Positions 49,703 through 57,681 of a stretch of 64,000 bases of DNA are shown here, in pieces. A model generated the notes under the pieces. That model was not told where the DNA came from. It searched no databases and saw nothing but the letters and a program-made list of their open reading frames with translations. This DNA is from Actinomycetota bacterium (GTDB lineage Bacteria; Actinomycetota; Geothermincolia; Fen-727; Anoxymicrobiaceae). Location: the NCBI GenBank assembly GCA_018831265.1, contig JAHJCO010000048.1:1-64000 (forward strand), in the 5' to 3' direction. A program made the position numbers and the translations under genes. Position 1 is the stretch's first letter. Each line of letters starts with the position of its first letter.

Positions 49703-51820
49703 ATGGCCTTCCCGAGCGGTAAAGGCAAGAGGCTCGCTGTCGAGCTCCTTACGGACAGGCGATCGGAGCTGTTCGCGCTGATACCCGAGGACGAGTCGCC
49801 GCCGTCACCGTTCTACGGGTTCCTCAAGCAGACGCGCCGCAAGTACTTCGGAAGCTACCTCGACTCGCTGGCCGATGCGGTCCGCAGCGGTGACACCACC
49901 GACTTCCTCGGGAACGAGACGTTCCAGAGCTACTCGCACGCCAAGAACGGTTTCCTGCTCAGGGACGTCATCTCCGTGCCGGCGTGCGTGAACCGGGCGG
50001 TCAGTACCCTGCTCAAGAGCCTGCTGGACAGGGGTGAGGCGGAGGGCGCCGCGGCCTTCGAGGCCGCGATCCTGCTCGACGACCTGCTCACGCAGTCGCA
50101 GGCGATCCGCTCACAGTCCTTCACCCAGACCCGGGACGAGGTCATCAACTTCTACCACGCCTACCAGGAGGAGATAGACCGCTTCCCCAGCAACCTGGCC
50201 GCCACCCTCGACTTCAGCACGCTGATGCTGGCGGCCGTCAAGAAATGCGTCGAGCTGGTGGGTGTGGGCCGCTGCGCCTTCTTCACGCGCGACCTGCTGA
50301 CCAACGAGCTCCACCTGGAGGCGTCGAACTTCGACCACGAGAGGGCGTTCGGCAACGGCGCGGTGAAGCTGGACGAGTCGCTGGTGAAGCAGCTGGTCCA
50401 CCAGGGCCGCCCCGTGATGGTCGAGGGGTACCCGAGGTCCATGCCGCTCCTGTCGTCCATAATGAAGAAGATGAAGACCAAGACAACCCTGCTGGTCCCC
50501 CTGATGGTGAGGGAGCGCAACCTCGGCGTCATCTTCATGGATTCCGTGGAGCGCCCGCAGATGTTCACCCCCGAGACTGTGAACCTGGCGGTACGCTTCG
50601 CCAACAAGGCCGCGGCCGCCATGGAGAACGCGCGCCTCCACGGGAGCGAGCAGCAGAAGCTGAAGGAGACCATGGCCCTTCTGGAGGTGGCCAGGCTCGT
50701 GACCTCCACGCTGGACATCGACGTGCTGCTCTCGCGCCTGGTGCAGATCACCGCCGACGTGTGCGAGGTCGGCAAGTGCACCGCCTACATCTTCCTCGAG
50801 GAGAACGGACGCTTCTACCCCACGGCCACCTTCGGCGTCTTCCCCGAGAGTGAGTGGGAGACGTCCATGGGGGAGGGGATACAGCCCGGAGACCTGGTCG
50901 ACGAGGAGGCAGAGGCCATCCTGAGCTACCAGGTCGCGATCTCGGAGCCGCTCATGTCACCTCTCATCCCGGACGACCGGATAGAGGACACCATGACCCG
51001 GGCGGTGGTGATGGTACCGGTGCATTCCCGCGAGCACCTCCTGGGGATGATGGTCCTCTTCTACCCCAGGGAGCGGGACGAGCTGGAGAGCGAGGACCTC
51101 AACCTGGTGGCCGCCATCGCCGGCCAGGCCGCGGTGGCGCTGGAGAACGCCAGCCTGTACGAGGACCTCGAGATGAGCTACTTCTCGACCGTGAAGGCGC
51201 TCGCCAGGGCGATCGAGGTCAAGGACCCGTACACCTACGGCCACTCCGAGCGGGTGACGGACTACGCCATCTCGATAGCACGGCGGCTGGGGCTCTCGGA
51301 GTGGGACAAGCGCAACGTCAAGTACGCCGCCGCGCTGCACGACATAGGCAAGATCGGCATCGCCCGCAAGATACTGAACAAGCCAGGGGCCCTGTCGGAC
51401 GAGGAGTTCGTGCACGTCAAGACGCACCCCCAGCTGGGCGACTCGATAATCGAGCCGGTGACGTTCCTGCAGGCGCCGCGCGAGATCATCCTGCACCACC
51501 ACGAGCGGTTCGACGGCAAGGGCTATCCCGACGGGGTGAGCGGGGAAGACATACCCCTGGGCGCGCGGATCCTGGCGGTGGCGGACTCCTTCGAGGCCAT
51601 GATGTCCGACCGTCCCTATCGAGTGGCCCTTCCCATGCTGGAGGCGATCCGCGAGCTCGAGGTGAACGCGGGGACCCAGTTCGATCCCGAGGTGGTAAAG
51701 GCTTTCGTGGAGGCGCTGCTGGAGGGTGACATCGAGAAGGTGTCGGAGGTGGAGGAGGCACCCACGCGCGCGGCCCTCCACAGGATTGGCGGGATCACTC
51801 CCGTGACACCGGCACAGTGA
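49703..51820 (+). CDS. GAF-GAF-HD-GYP phosphodiesterase
   Basis: A 705-residue protein. Residues about 1-150 have no named domain. Two GAF domains follow (about 160-310: FFTRDLLTNELHLEASNF, and about 330-490: AYIFLEENGRFYPTATF). The C-terminal HD-GYP domain has HDIGKIGIARKIL (His at about 546), HHHERFDGKGYPDG and VADSFEAMMSDRPYR, with all metal ligands. It should degrade cyclic di-GMP in response to a small ligand. It is cytoplasmic. Its last 26 bases overlap the end of the convergent histidine kinase gene. Confidence 0.94.
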   Translation: MAFPSGKGKRLAVELLTDRRSELFALIPEDESPPSPFYGFLKQTRRKYFGSYLDSLADAVRSGDTTDFLGNETFQSYSHAKNGFLLRDVISVPACVNRAVSTLLKSLLDRGEAEGAAAFEAAILLDDLLTQSQAIRSQSFTQTRDEVINFYHAYQEEIDRFPSNLAATLDFSTLMLAAVKKCVELVGVGRCAFFTRDLLTNELHLEASNFDHERAFGNGAVKLDESLVKQLVHQGRPVMVEGYPRSMPLLSSIMKKMKTKTTLLVPLMVRERNLGVIFMDSVERPQMFTPETVNLAVRFANKAAAAMENARLHGSEQQKLKETMALLEVARLVTSTLDIDVLLSRLVQITADVCEVGKCTAYIFLEENGRFYPTATFGVFPESEWETSMGEGIQPGDLVDEEAEAILSYQVAISEPLMSPLIPDDRIEDTMTRAVVMVPVHSREHLLGMMVLFYPRERDELESEDLNLVAAIAGQAAVALENASLYEDLEMSYFSTVKALARAIEVKDPYTYGHSERVTDYAISIARRLGLSEWDKRNVKYAAALHDIGKIGIARKILNKPGALSDEEFVHVKTHPQLGDSIIEPVTFLQAPREIILHHHERFDGKGYPDGVSGEDIPLGARILAVADSFEAMMSDRPYRVALPMLEAIRELEVNAGTQFDPEVVKAFVEALLEGDIEKVSEVEEAPTRAALHRIGGITPVTPAQ

Positions 51821-53984
51821 AGTAAAACGCGCTGCCGAAGCCCGGCTCGCTCTCCACCCTGATCTTCCCGCCGTAGAGCTCCACTATCTCCCTGCTAATC
51901 GCCAGCCCGAGGCCGAACCCGCCCTGGTCCGGCGCGTCGCCCGAGCGCGCCTGGAAGAAGCGGTCGAATATGTGTGGCAGGGCCCCGCGGGGGATGCCAG
52001 CGCCGCGGTCGGAGATCTGGACCTGGACCACGGGCCCGTTCTCGAGCGCGGAGATCTCCACCAGGCCGCCGCTGTCGCTGAATTTGATGGCGTTGTCGAC
52101 GATGTTCGTGAAGACCTGGGCCAGCCTCGACGGGTCGGCGGCCACGGGGGGCAGCGGGTTGGGAACCTTGAGCCTGAGCTCGATCTCCCTGTCGGAGGCC
52201 TGCCGGCCGAGCTGTTCCAGCACCGAGCGCGCCACGCTCTCCAGGTCGGCGGACGGCAGGCCCTCGGGCAGCCTGCGGGCTCTCAGCCTGGAAAGCGCCA
52301 GGAGCTCCTCTATCAGGTTTGTGAGGTTGGTCGCCTGCTCCCTGACCACCTCGAGGTACCTCGACTGCTGCGCGTTGAGCGTGCCGGCCCTCCCCGCCAG
52401 AAGCAGGCTGACATACCCCGAGATGCTGGTCAGCGGGGTACGGAGCTCGTGGGAGACGTTGGAGACGAAGTTCGACTTCATCTCGTCCACGCGCCGCAGT
52501 TCGGTGATGTCGTGCAGGAAGAGAACCGATCCGCTGACGCGCCCGACCTGGTCGCGCAGGGGGATGAAGTGCGCCTGGACGGTTACACGGCTCTCACCCC
52601 TGACGCTCAGCTCGCCGAAGATGGTCCGCCCTTCAAGCACGGCCTCGACCGCTTCGTGGACGGAGTATGGGCCGATGTCGGCCGAGGTGACGTGCGAGCT
52701 CAGCAGCGAGACCAGAGGTCCGCCCGCGACCTCGCCCTCGATGCCGAGCATCTGCAGGGCTACGGGGTTCGCCTCCACCACCACACCCGATCCGTCCGTC
52801 AGGATCAGCCCGTCGCGCAGGGCTTCAAGGATCGTCTGGATCTTGGTCTTCTCGTCCAGGGTGGTCGCGTACAGACGGGCCTTCTCCACGGCGATGGCGG
52901 CCTGGCTCGCCAGCGTGGACAGCACGCTCAGGTGGGATTCCTTGAAACCGGGCCCCGCGGATGAGAAGCACATCAGGTACCCCGCGGCGTCACCCGCGAT
53001 CAGCATCGGCACCGCGGCCACGTCGTAGTGCTCCCGGCGAGAGTGTTGAGCGAGGGGTACCCATTCGAGCCTTACCTTCTCCGCGATGACGTTGTTCCCG
53101 GCCAGGAGCCTCGAGACCCAGGGTTCTTCAGGCAGGGCGATCGCGGTGACGTCCACGAAGGGGAGGGTGCCCAGCGCCGCCTTCAGCCCGGGCCGCCCAC
53201 CCTCCACCAGGAACACCAGCGCGCCTTCGGACGACAGCATCTTCCGGGCCAGCGCGGCGGTCGTCTTCAGGATGGTGTCGAGGTCGAGGGTGTAGGAGAA
53301 CCGGCGGCTCAGGTTGTAGATGAGGGATACGTCTCGCTCCTTGTCCCTCGACAGCTCGAGCAGGTGGCGGTACTCGCTGGACTCCCTCGCGTACATCTTC
53401 TCACCCTCCACGATGTAGCAGGCCATGAGTCCCACCATGACGTAGGCCACGGCGGAAAGGGCGAGAGACACGTGCTCCAGCGAGCTGACGGACCCGGTCA
53501 TGAACGGGAGGTATCGGACGGCGGCCGTCAAAAGGGCTACCAGCATCGTTCCCGGGTAGCTGTAGTACGCCGCGGCGAAGATGGGGACAGTGAAGAAGAG
53601 AAACGCAAGCAGACTCTCCCTGTTGCCCATCAGGTAGGTCAGGCTCGACATGAGGACCAGGACCACGCAGACGAACAGGAAGAAGACGTAGGGGTGGTAC
53701 TCCTCGAACGGGAAGTACCGGTTGCCGGCTATCACCAGCAGGTAGGAGGCGATGAGCACACCCACCACCAGGTAGTTCTTCGGACCTCCCCTGGCGAAGG
53801 TGTAAACCAGGGTGGTCGCGACCAGCACAGTCCAGAGGACCTGGATCGCCGGGCGCGCCGTGACGAAGAGGAGATGGCTCAGGTCGCCCCTGGTCGAGGG
53901 CCCGTCCGGGGAGTGTGTCCCCTCACCGTCCCGGGACGCACTCATCTCACGGCCGCCGAGGCCGGCCCCGCCCCGGCGGAGCAC
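51795..53984 (-). CDS. Membrane sensor histidine kinase (GAF-PAS)
   Basis: A 729-residue kinase. The N-terminus has about six membrane helices (YLVVGVLIASYLLVIAG, YVFFLFVCVVLVLMSSLTYL), then a GAF domain, a PAS domain (LRDGLILTDGSGVVVEANPV), HisKA (VSNVSHELRTPLTSISGYVS) and an ATPase domain (IVDNAIKFSD, DRGAGIPRGALPHIFDRFFQ, GGFGLGLAISREIVELYGG). It phosphorylates a partner, probably the response regulator encoded four bases upstream. GTG 53984 has AGGAAGG upstream. It is convergent with the HD-GYP gene. Confidence 0.94.
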   Translation of the reverse strand: MLRRGGAGLGGREMSASRDGEGTHSPDGPSTRGDLSHLLFVTARPAIQVLWTVLVATTLVYTFARGGPKNYLVVGVLIASYLLVIAGNRYFPFEEYHPYVFFLFVCVVLVLMSSLTYLMGNRESLLAFLFFTVPIFAAAYYSYPGTMLVALLTAAVRYLPFMTGSVSSLEHVSLALSAVAYVMVGLMACYIVEGEKMYARESSEYRHLLELSRDKERDVSLIYNLSRRFSYTLDLDTILKTTAALARKMLSSEGALVFLVEGGRPGLKAALGTLPFVDVTAIALPEEPWVSRLLAGNNVIAEKVRLEWVPLAQHSRREHYDVAAVPMLIAGDAAGYLMCFSSAGPGFKESHLSVLSTLASQAAIAVEKARLYATTLDEKTKIQTILEALRDGLILTDGSGVVVEANPVALQMLGIEGEVAGGPLVSLLSSHVTSADIGPYSVHEAVEAVLEGRTIFGELSVRGESRVTVQAHFIPLRDQVGRVSGSVLFLHDITELRRVDEMKSNFVSNVSHELRTPLTSISGYVSLLLAGRAGTLNAQQSRYLEVVREQATNLTNLIEELLALSRLRARRLPEGLPSADLESVARSVLEQLGRQASDREIELRLKVPNPLPPVAADPSRLAQVFTNIVDNAIKFSDSGGLVEISALENGPVVQVQISDRGAGIPRGALPHIFDRFFQARSGDAPDQGGFGLGLAISREIVELYGGKIRVESEPGFGSAFYFTVPVSRE

Positions 53985-53987
53985 ACT

Positions 53988-54926
53988 CTAGGCCTTCCTG
54001 CGATCGAAGACATAGACACTGCCCTCGAGGTCCTTTGCGTACTTCTTGAGCTCGGCGGCGATCCTTCCGATCTGGGCGGGGTCGCCGATCTGCCTGTGCT
54101 CGTTGTGGACGATGGATATGCTGATGGACATCACGGGGAACTTCATGACGTATCCCCGCCGGTCGATGGAGACGATGTACCCTTTCTCGAGATCTTCAGG
54201 CTGGTAGAACGTGGGGATGGTCTGTTCGAACAGGCTTATGATCTCCTTGCTCACCGGCTCGGCCCTCTCGATGCTGGTGAGGATGATGAAGTCGTCCCCC
54301 CCGACGTGGCCGATGAAGTCGTCGGGACCGCCCCGGGCGTCGATCGCATTGCGAAGTATCTCCCCGGTCATGTGGATTACGTCGCTGCCCGCGTGGAAGC
54401 CGTAGTAATCGTTGTACGCCTTGAAGTCGTCGAGGTCGACATACAGGAAGGCGAACTTGTCGCCCGAGGCCAGGCGGGCCTGCAGCTCCTTCTCGATGGT
54501 GCGGTTGCCGGGCAGCTCCGTTATCGGGCTCATGTCGCTCTCGCGGAGGTAGCGGCGCAGGTGCATCTCGATGCGCGCCTGGAGCTCCAGCGGGTCGAAA
54601 GGCTTGGTGATGTAGTCGTCGGCCCCGGACTCGATGCCTTCCAGCTTGTCCTTGAGCTGAGCCTTGGCTGTGAGCATTATTACCGGGATGTTCCGGGTCT
54701 GAGGGTTCTCGCGCATCAGACGGCAGATCTCCAGGCCGTCCCTGCCGGGCATCATGATGTCGAGCAGCACGATGTCGGGGCGCAGGTTTCGAACCGTTTC
54801 CCAGGTCTCGTTCCCGTCAGCGGCCTCGTACACCTCGAACTTGTGCTTCGGCAGCGCTTCCACGAGCAGCTGGCGCAGGTTGTGGTCATCGTCCGCGATG
54901 AGGACTTTCGGCCTTGGTTGTAACAT
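53988..54926 (-). CDS. Response regulator with GGDEF-like domain (GGDDF)
   Basis: About 312 residues from ATG 54924-54926. The receiver has IADDDHNLRQLLVEAL, the phospho-Asp in DIVLLDIMMPGRDG, TAKAQ and KPFDPLEL. The second domain resembles GGDEF: FLYVDLDDFKAYNDYYGFHA and GHVGGDDFIILT. The signature is GGDDF, with Asp in place of the catalytic Glu, so its diguanylate cyclase activity is uncertain. A TTG at 54953 would add nine residues. The TATAAT -10 lies six bases before the ATG, suggesting a leaderless transcript. It is co-directional with the kinase gene. Confidence 0.92.
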   Translation of the reverse strand: MLQPRPKVLIADDDHNLRQLLVEALPKHKFEVYEAADGNETWETVRNLRPDIVLLDIMMPGRDGLEICRLMRENPQTRNIPVIMLTAKAQLKDKLEGIESGADDYITKPFDPLELQARIEMHLRRYLRESDMSPITELPGNRTIEKELQARLASGDKFAFLYVDLDDFKAYNDYYGFHAGSDVIHMTGEILRNAIDARGGPDDFIGHVGGDDFIILTSIERAEPVSKEIISLFEQTIPTFYQPEDLEKGYIVSIDRRGYVMKFPVMSISISIVHNEHRQIGDPAQIGRIAAELKKYAKDLEGSVYVFDRRKA

Positions 54927-54932
54927 AGGCCT

Positions 54933-54938
54933 ATTATA
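54933..54938 (-). promoter_or_regulatory. -10 TATAAT, leaderless arrangement
   Basis: Read on the minus strand, TATAAT is followed by six bases (AGGCCT) and the ATG of the response regulator, so transcription would start at or near the start codon. The -35 region falls in the adjacent repeat. Confidence 0.5.
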
Positions 54939-54952
54939 GCGATTGGGTGACA

Positions 54953-55089
54953 ATGAAAGAAAAGCTCAGTACGTCTTCTTGCACTCGATCGGTTTGCCCG
55001 GTATCGAGGCGGAAGTGCGAGAAGAGGTCTGAGGTTTTGTTTCATTCGACAAGGCCACAATGAAAGAAATGGTCTGAGGTATTCTTTCA
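54953..55089. repeat. GGTCTGAGG-core repeats: large inverted repeat plus 29-nt unit
   Basis: A large imperfect inverted repeat runs from AATGAAAGAAAAGCTCAG (54952) to GGTCTGAGGTTTTGTTTCAT (about 55045). A complete 29-nt unit follows at 55061-55089: TGAAAGAA, AT, core GGTCTGAGG, TA, TTCTTTCA. It lies between the response regulator and the infC promoter, which are divergent. Confidence 0.9.
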
Positions 55090-55105
55090 CGGGGATGTGG
55101 CAGGT

Positions 55106-55134
55106 TTGCCTGGCCCGGTGGGTTTCGCTATACT
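55106..55134 (+). promoter_or_regulatory. Promoter of infC-rpmI-rplT
   Basis: TTGCCT (55106-55111), 17 bases, then TATACT (55129-55134). A leader of about 165 bases follows before infC. Confidence 0.7.
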
Positions 55135-55229
55135 CGACCGGTAACGCGACAAGAAGGGGCAACGAATGCCGCTCCTCACCCCGCGACGCCGATAGCGACA
55201 GGTAGAATCCGAATGGCAGTCGGCGGGGT

Positions 55230-55275
55230 TATCCATAGACGTTGGATAGGAGGGTGGCTTCTTGCCACCCTTTTT
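55230..55275 (+). terminator. Leader hairpin and intrinsic terminator before infC
   Basis: A small hairpin, TATCCA and TGGATA (55230-55248), comes just before AGGGTGGC and GCCACCCT (8-bp stem, loop TTCTT, 55251-55271), followed by TTTTT. A terminator inside the leader of the IF3-L35-L20 operon suggests attenuation, possibly by L20 or IF3. No known leader family is recognised with certainty. Confidence 0.7.
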
Positions 55276-55306
55276 GTGCGGCCGGACGACAGAAGGAGGG
55301 GTTGCC

Positions 55307-55834
55307 ATCATAGGTAAGCTGAGGATCAACGAGATGATCCGCGCGCCGCAGGTACGCCTGATCGGCGCCGAGGGCGAACAGTTGGGGATCGTCCAGATAG
55401 ACGAGGCGCAGCGGATCGCCCTGGAGCAGGACCTGGACCTGGTCGAGGTCGCGCCCCAGGCCGAGCCGCCCGTCTGCAAGATAATGGACTACAGCAAGTA
55501 CTGCTACGAGCAGGACCAGAAGATGAAGGCCGCGCGGAAGAAGCAGAGCATCATCGTCGTCAAAGAGATGAAGATGCGGCCGAAGATCGATATCCATGAC
55601 TACGAGACCAAGAAGAAGCACGTGGTGAGGTTCCTGGGCCAGGGCAACAAGGTCAAGGTGACCATCATGTTCAGGGGCAGGGAGATGACCCACACCGAAC
55701 TGGGCCTGAATCTGCTCAACCGGCTGGCCGATGAGCTGGCCGACATGGCGGTCGTCGAGGCCAAGCCCAAGCTGGACGGCAGGAACATGACCATGGTGCT
55801 GAACCCGATACACGTCGAGTGCAAGAAGGAGTGA
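55307..55834 (+). CDS. infC: Translation initiation factor IF-3
   Basis: A 175-residue factor. The N-domain has [20 protein letters not shown], and the C-domain has [34 protein letters not shown] and [10 protein letters not shown]. The start is the rare codon ATC at 55307, placed nine bases after AAGGAGGG. ATA follows. No ATG, GTG or TTG in the correct frame lies near. A rare start codon is known for infC in other bacteria, where IF-3 rejects it and so controls its own amount. Confidence 0.96.
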   Translation: MIGKLRINEMIRAPQVRLIGAEGEQLGIVQIDEAQRIALEQDLDLVEVAPQAEPPVCKIMDYSKYCYEQDQKMKAARKKQSIIVVKEMKMRPKIDIHDYETKKKHVVRFLGQGNKVKVTIMFRGREMTHTELGLNLLNRLADELADMAVVEAKPKLDGRNMTMVLNPIHVECKKE

Positions 55835-55838
55835 TCGA

Positions 55839-56045
55839 ATGCCCAAGATGAAGACACACCGCGGGGCGGCCAAGCGGTTCAAGGTGACCGGCTCCGGCAA
55901 GCTGCGCCGCAAGAAGGCATACAACAGCCACCTCTTCTCGTCCAAGAACGCCAAGCGCCTCCGCCACCTCGACAAGCCGGCCGACGTCGCACATGCGGAC
56001 GACGCCAACATCCGCAAGGTGCTGGGGATCGGGAAGGCCAAGTAG
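55839..56045 (+). CDS. rpmI: Ribosomal protein L35
   Basis: A 68-residue basic protein with PKMKTHRGAAKRFKVTGSGK and RHLDKPADVAHADDANIRKV. These are the standard L35 features. The start is four bases after the infC stop, so translation is likely coupled. Confidence 0.97.
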   Translation: MPKMKTHRGAAKRFKVTGSGKLRRKKAYNSHLFSSKNAKRLRHLDKPADVAHADDANIRKVLGIGKAK

Positions 56046-56088
56046 AGCGCGCTAAAGATAGAAACATCCCCGAGGAGTTGATCTGAAG

Positions 56089-56550
56089 ATGTCCAGAGCC
56101 AGAAGCAGCGTAACCACGAAGAGAAGGCATAAGAAGGTCCTGAAGATGGCCAAAGGCTATCGCGGGGCCAAGTCAAAGTGCTACCGCCCGGCCAACGAGC
56201 AGGTCATGCACTCGCTGGCCTATTCCTACCGCGACCGCAAGGCCCGCAAGGGCGATTTCCGCAAGCTGTGGATAACCCGCATAAACGCGGCCGCCCGCCG
56301 GGAGGGTATGTCCTACAGCCGGTTCATCAGCGGCCTCAAGCAGGCCGGGGTGGAGGTGGACCGCAAGATACTGGCCGATATCGCGATAAACGACCCGGGA
56401 GCGTTCAGCGAGCTCATCCAGGTGGCCCGCGGCCAGGCCGCGGCGCCGCCCCCCGCATCGAAGAGCGCCAAGGCGCCCGCAGCTTCCGGGGCCAAGGGTG
56501 ACGAGTCGACCGCCGCACCCGAGGGTGATAGCGCGGAAGCGGCCGGATAG
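56089..56550 (+). CDS. rplT: Ribosomal protein L20 with C-terminal extension
   Basis: A 153-residue protein. The first about 117 residues are standard L20 ([59 protein letters not shown]). About 36 residues follow, rich in Ala, Pro and Lys, then acidic ([17 protein letters not shown]). This disordered tail is not part of usual L20. The ATG has GAGGAG upstream. Confidence 0.96.
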   Translation: MSRARSSVTTKRRHKKVLKMAKGYRGAKSKCYRPANEQVMHSLAYSYRDRKARKGDFRKLWITRINAAARREGMSYSRFISGLKQAGVEVDRKILADIAINDPGAFSELIQVARGQAAAPPPASKSAKAPAASGAKGDESTAAPEGDSAEAAG

Positions 56551-56567
56551 GGCCGTGGGGCCGGCGT

Positions 56568-57365
56568 ATGCCGTCACCGATCAGCAGTCGCAACCACGAC
56601 GTGGCCAGGCGTGTGAAGCGCCTCTACCGAAGGACGTACCGCCAGAAGGACGGCGTTTTCCTTGTGGAGGGGTTCAACCTGGTGCGCGAGGGGCTGGACT
56701 CCGGGGCGCTGTTGAGGGAGCTCGTCTACGTGGAGACCCGGGCCGAGGAAGCCGCCTTCCTCCTGAAGGGGCGTGGCGTGCGGGTGCAGACCAACGTGGT
56801 CTCATCCGAGCTGATGGGATGGCTGTCCGATGTTGTCACCTCGCAGGGGATCCTCGGGGTCTTCGAGCAGCCGCACCTCGCGGCCGACGGCCTTCCGACC
56901 GTGGATGGGGGGCTCCTGCTGGTCGCCGACCAGGTGCGCGACCCGGGCAACATGGGTTCCCTCCTGAGGATAGCCGACGCCGTCGGTGCCGACGGATTCG
57001 TGATGACGTCGGGCTGCGTGGACGTGTACAACCCCAAGGTGGTGCGCTCGGCGGCCGGGGCTCACTTCCGGGTGCCGCTGGCACCGGGGACCGAGATCGC
57101 CGAGCTCAGGGAGAGCCTGGGTGATGGAATGGTTATGCTTGGCCTGGACCCCCGGGGGAACCGCTCCTACCTGGAGGTCGACTACCGCGGGCCGGTGGCG
57201 CTGGTGGTTGGAAACGAGGCCTTCGGCATCGGAGAGGAGGACCGGGGTCGTCTTGACGACACGGTGTTCATCCCCATGCCGGGGAGCGCCGAGTCGCTCA
57301 ATGTCGCCTCGGCGGCCGCGATTGTGATGTTCGAAGCGCTCCGTCAAAGGGCCGAATGCTGTTGA
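56568..57365 (+). CDS. SPOUT-family (TrmH/RlmB-like) RNA 2'-O-methyltransferase
   Basis: A 265-residue protein with an N-terminal substrate-binding domain (RNHDVARRVKRLYRRTYRQK, FLVEGFNLVREGL) and a knotted SPOUT domain. Motif 1 is DQVRDPGNMGSLLRIADAVG, motif 2 LVVGNEAFGI and motif 3 IPMPGSAESLNVASAAAIV. It probably methylates a ribose in rRNA or tRNA. Similar genes sit next to pheST in many bacteria. It follows rplT by 17 bases. Confidence 0.93.
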   Translation: MPSPISSRNHDVARRVKRLYRRTYRQKDGVFLVEGFNLVREGLDSGALLRELVYVETRAEEAAFLLKGRGVRVQTNVVSSELMGWLSDVVTSQGILGVFEQPHLAADGLPTVDGGLLLVADQVRDPGNMGSLLRIADAVGADGFVMTSGCVDVYNPKVVRSAAGAHFRVPLAPGTEIAELRESLGDGMVMLGLDPRGNRSYLEVDYRGPVALVVGNEAFGIGEEDRGRLDDTVFIPMPGSAESLNVASAAAIVMFEALRQRAECC

Positions 57366-57372
57366 ACGAGTC

Positions 57373-57681
57373 CACGAGAGACAAGGACGACATCTGGCAG
57401 GAACGGAGTCTGCAAGACGGGGGTCAGACACTTGCATGCGCTCGATAGGGCTATACACGATATCGATATAGCGCATGAATTTGTCTGACCCCCCCGGTGA
57501 ACAAGACCAGTACAAGCAAGACAAGTGAGATCACGAGAGACAAGGACGACATCTGGCAAGAACGGAGTCTGCAAGACGGGGGTCAGACACTTGCATGCGC
57601 TCGATAGGGCTGTACACGATATCGATATAGCGCATGAATTTGTCTGACGCCCCCGGTAAACAAGACCAGGACAAGCAAAGT
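57373..57681. repeat. Two tandem 159-bp direct repeats, each with an inverted repeat
   Basis: The unit starting CACGAGAGACAAGGACGACA occurs at 57373 and again at 57532, with only scattered differences. Each unit holds an inverted repeat with ends GGGGGTCAGACA and TGTCTGACCCCC or TGTCTGACGCCCCC (57419-57495 and 57578-57654), and inner arms GCATGCGC and GCGCATGA. The whole gap between the methyltransferase and pheS consists of this duplication. Confidence 0.93.

Noticed and set aside
57634..57681. An earlier pheS start at 57634
   Set aside because: That ATG lies inside the tandem repeat, and the added residues (NLSDAPGKQDQDKQS) do not resemble PheS. The ATG at 57682 fits the family start.
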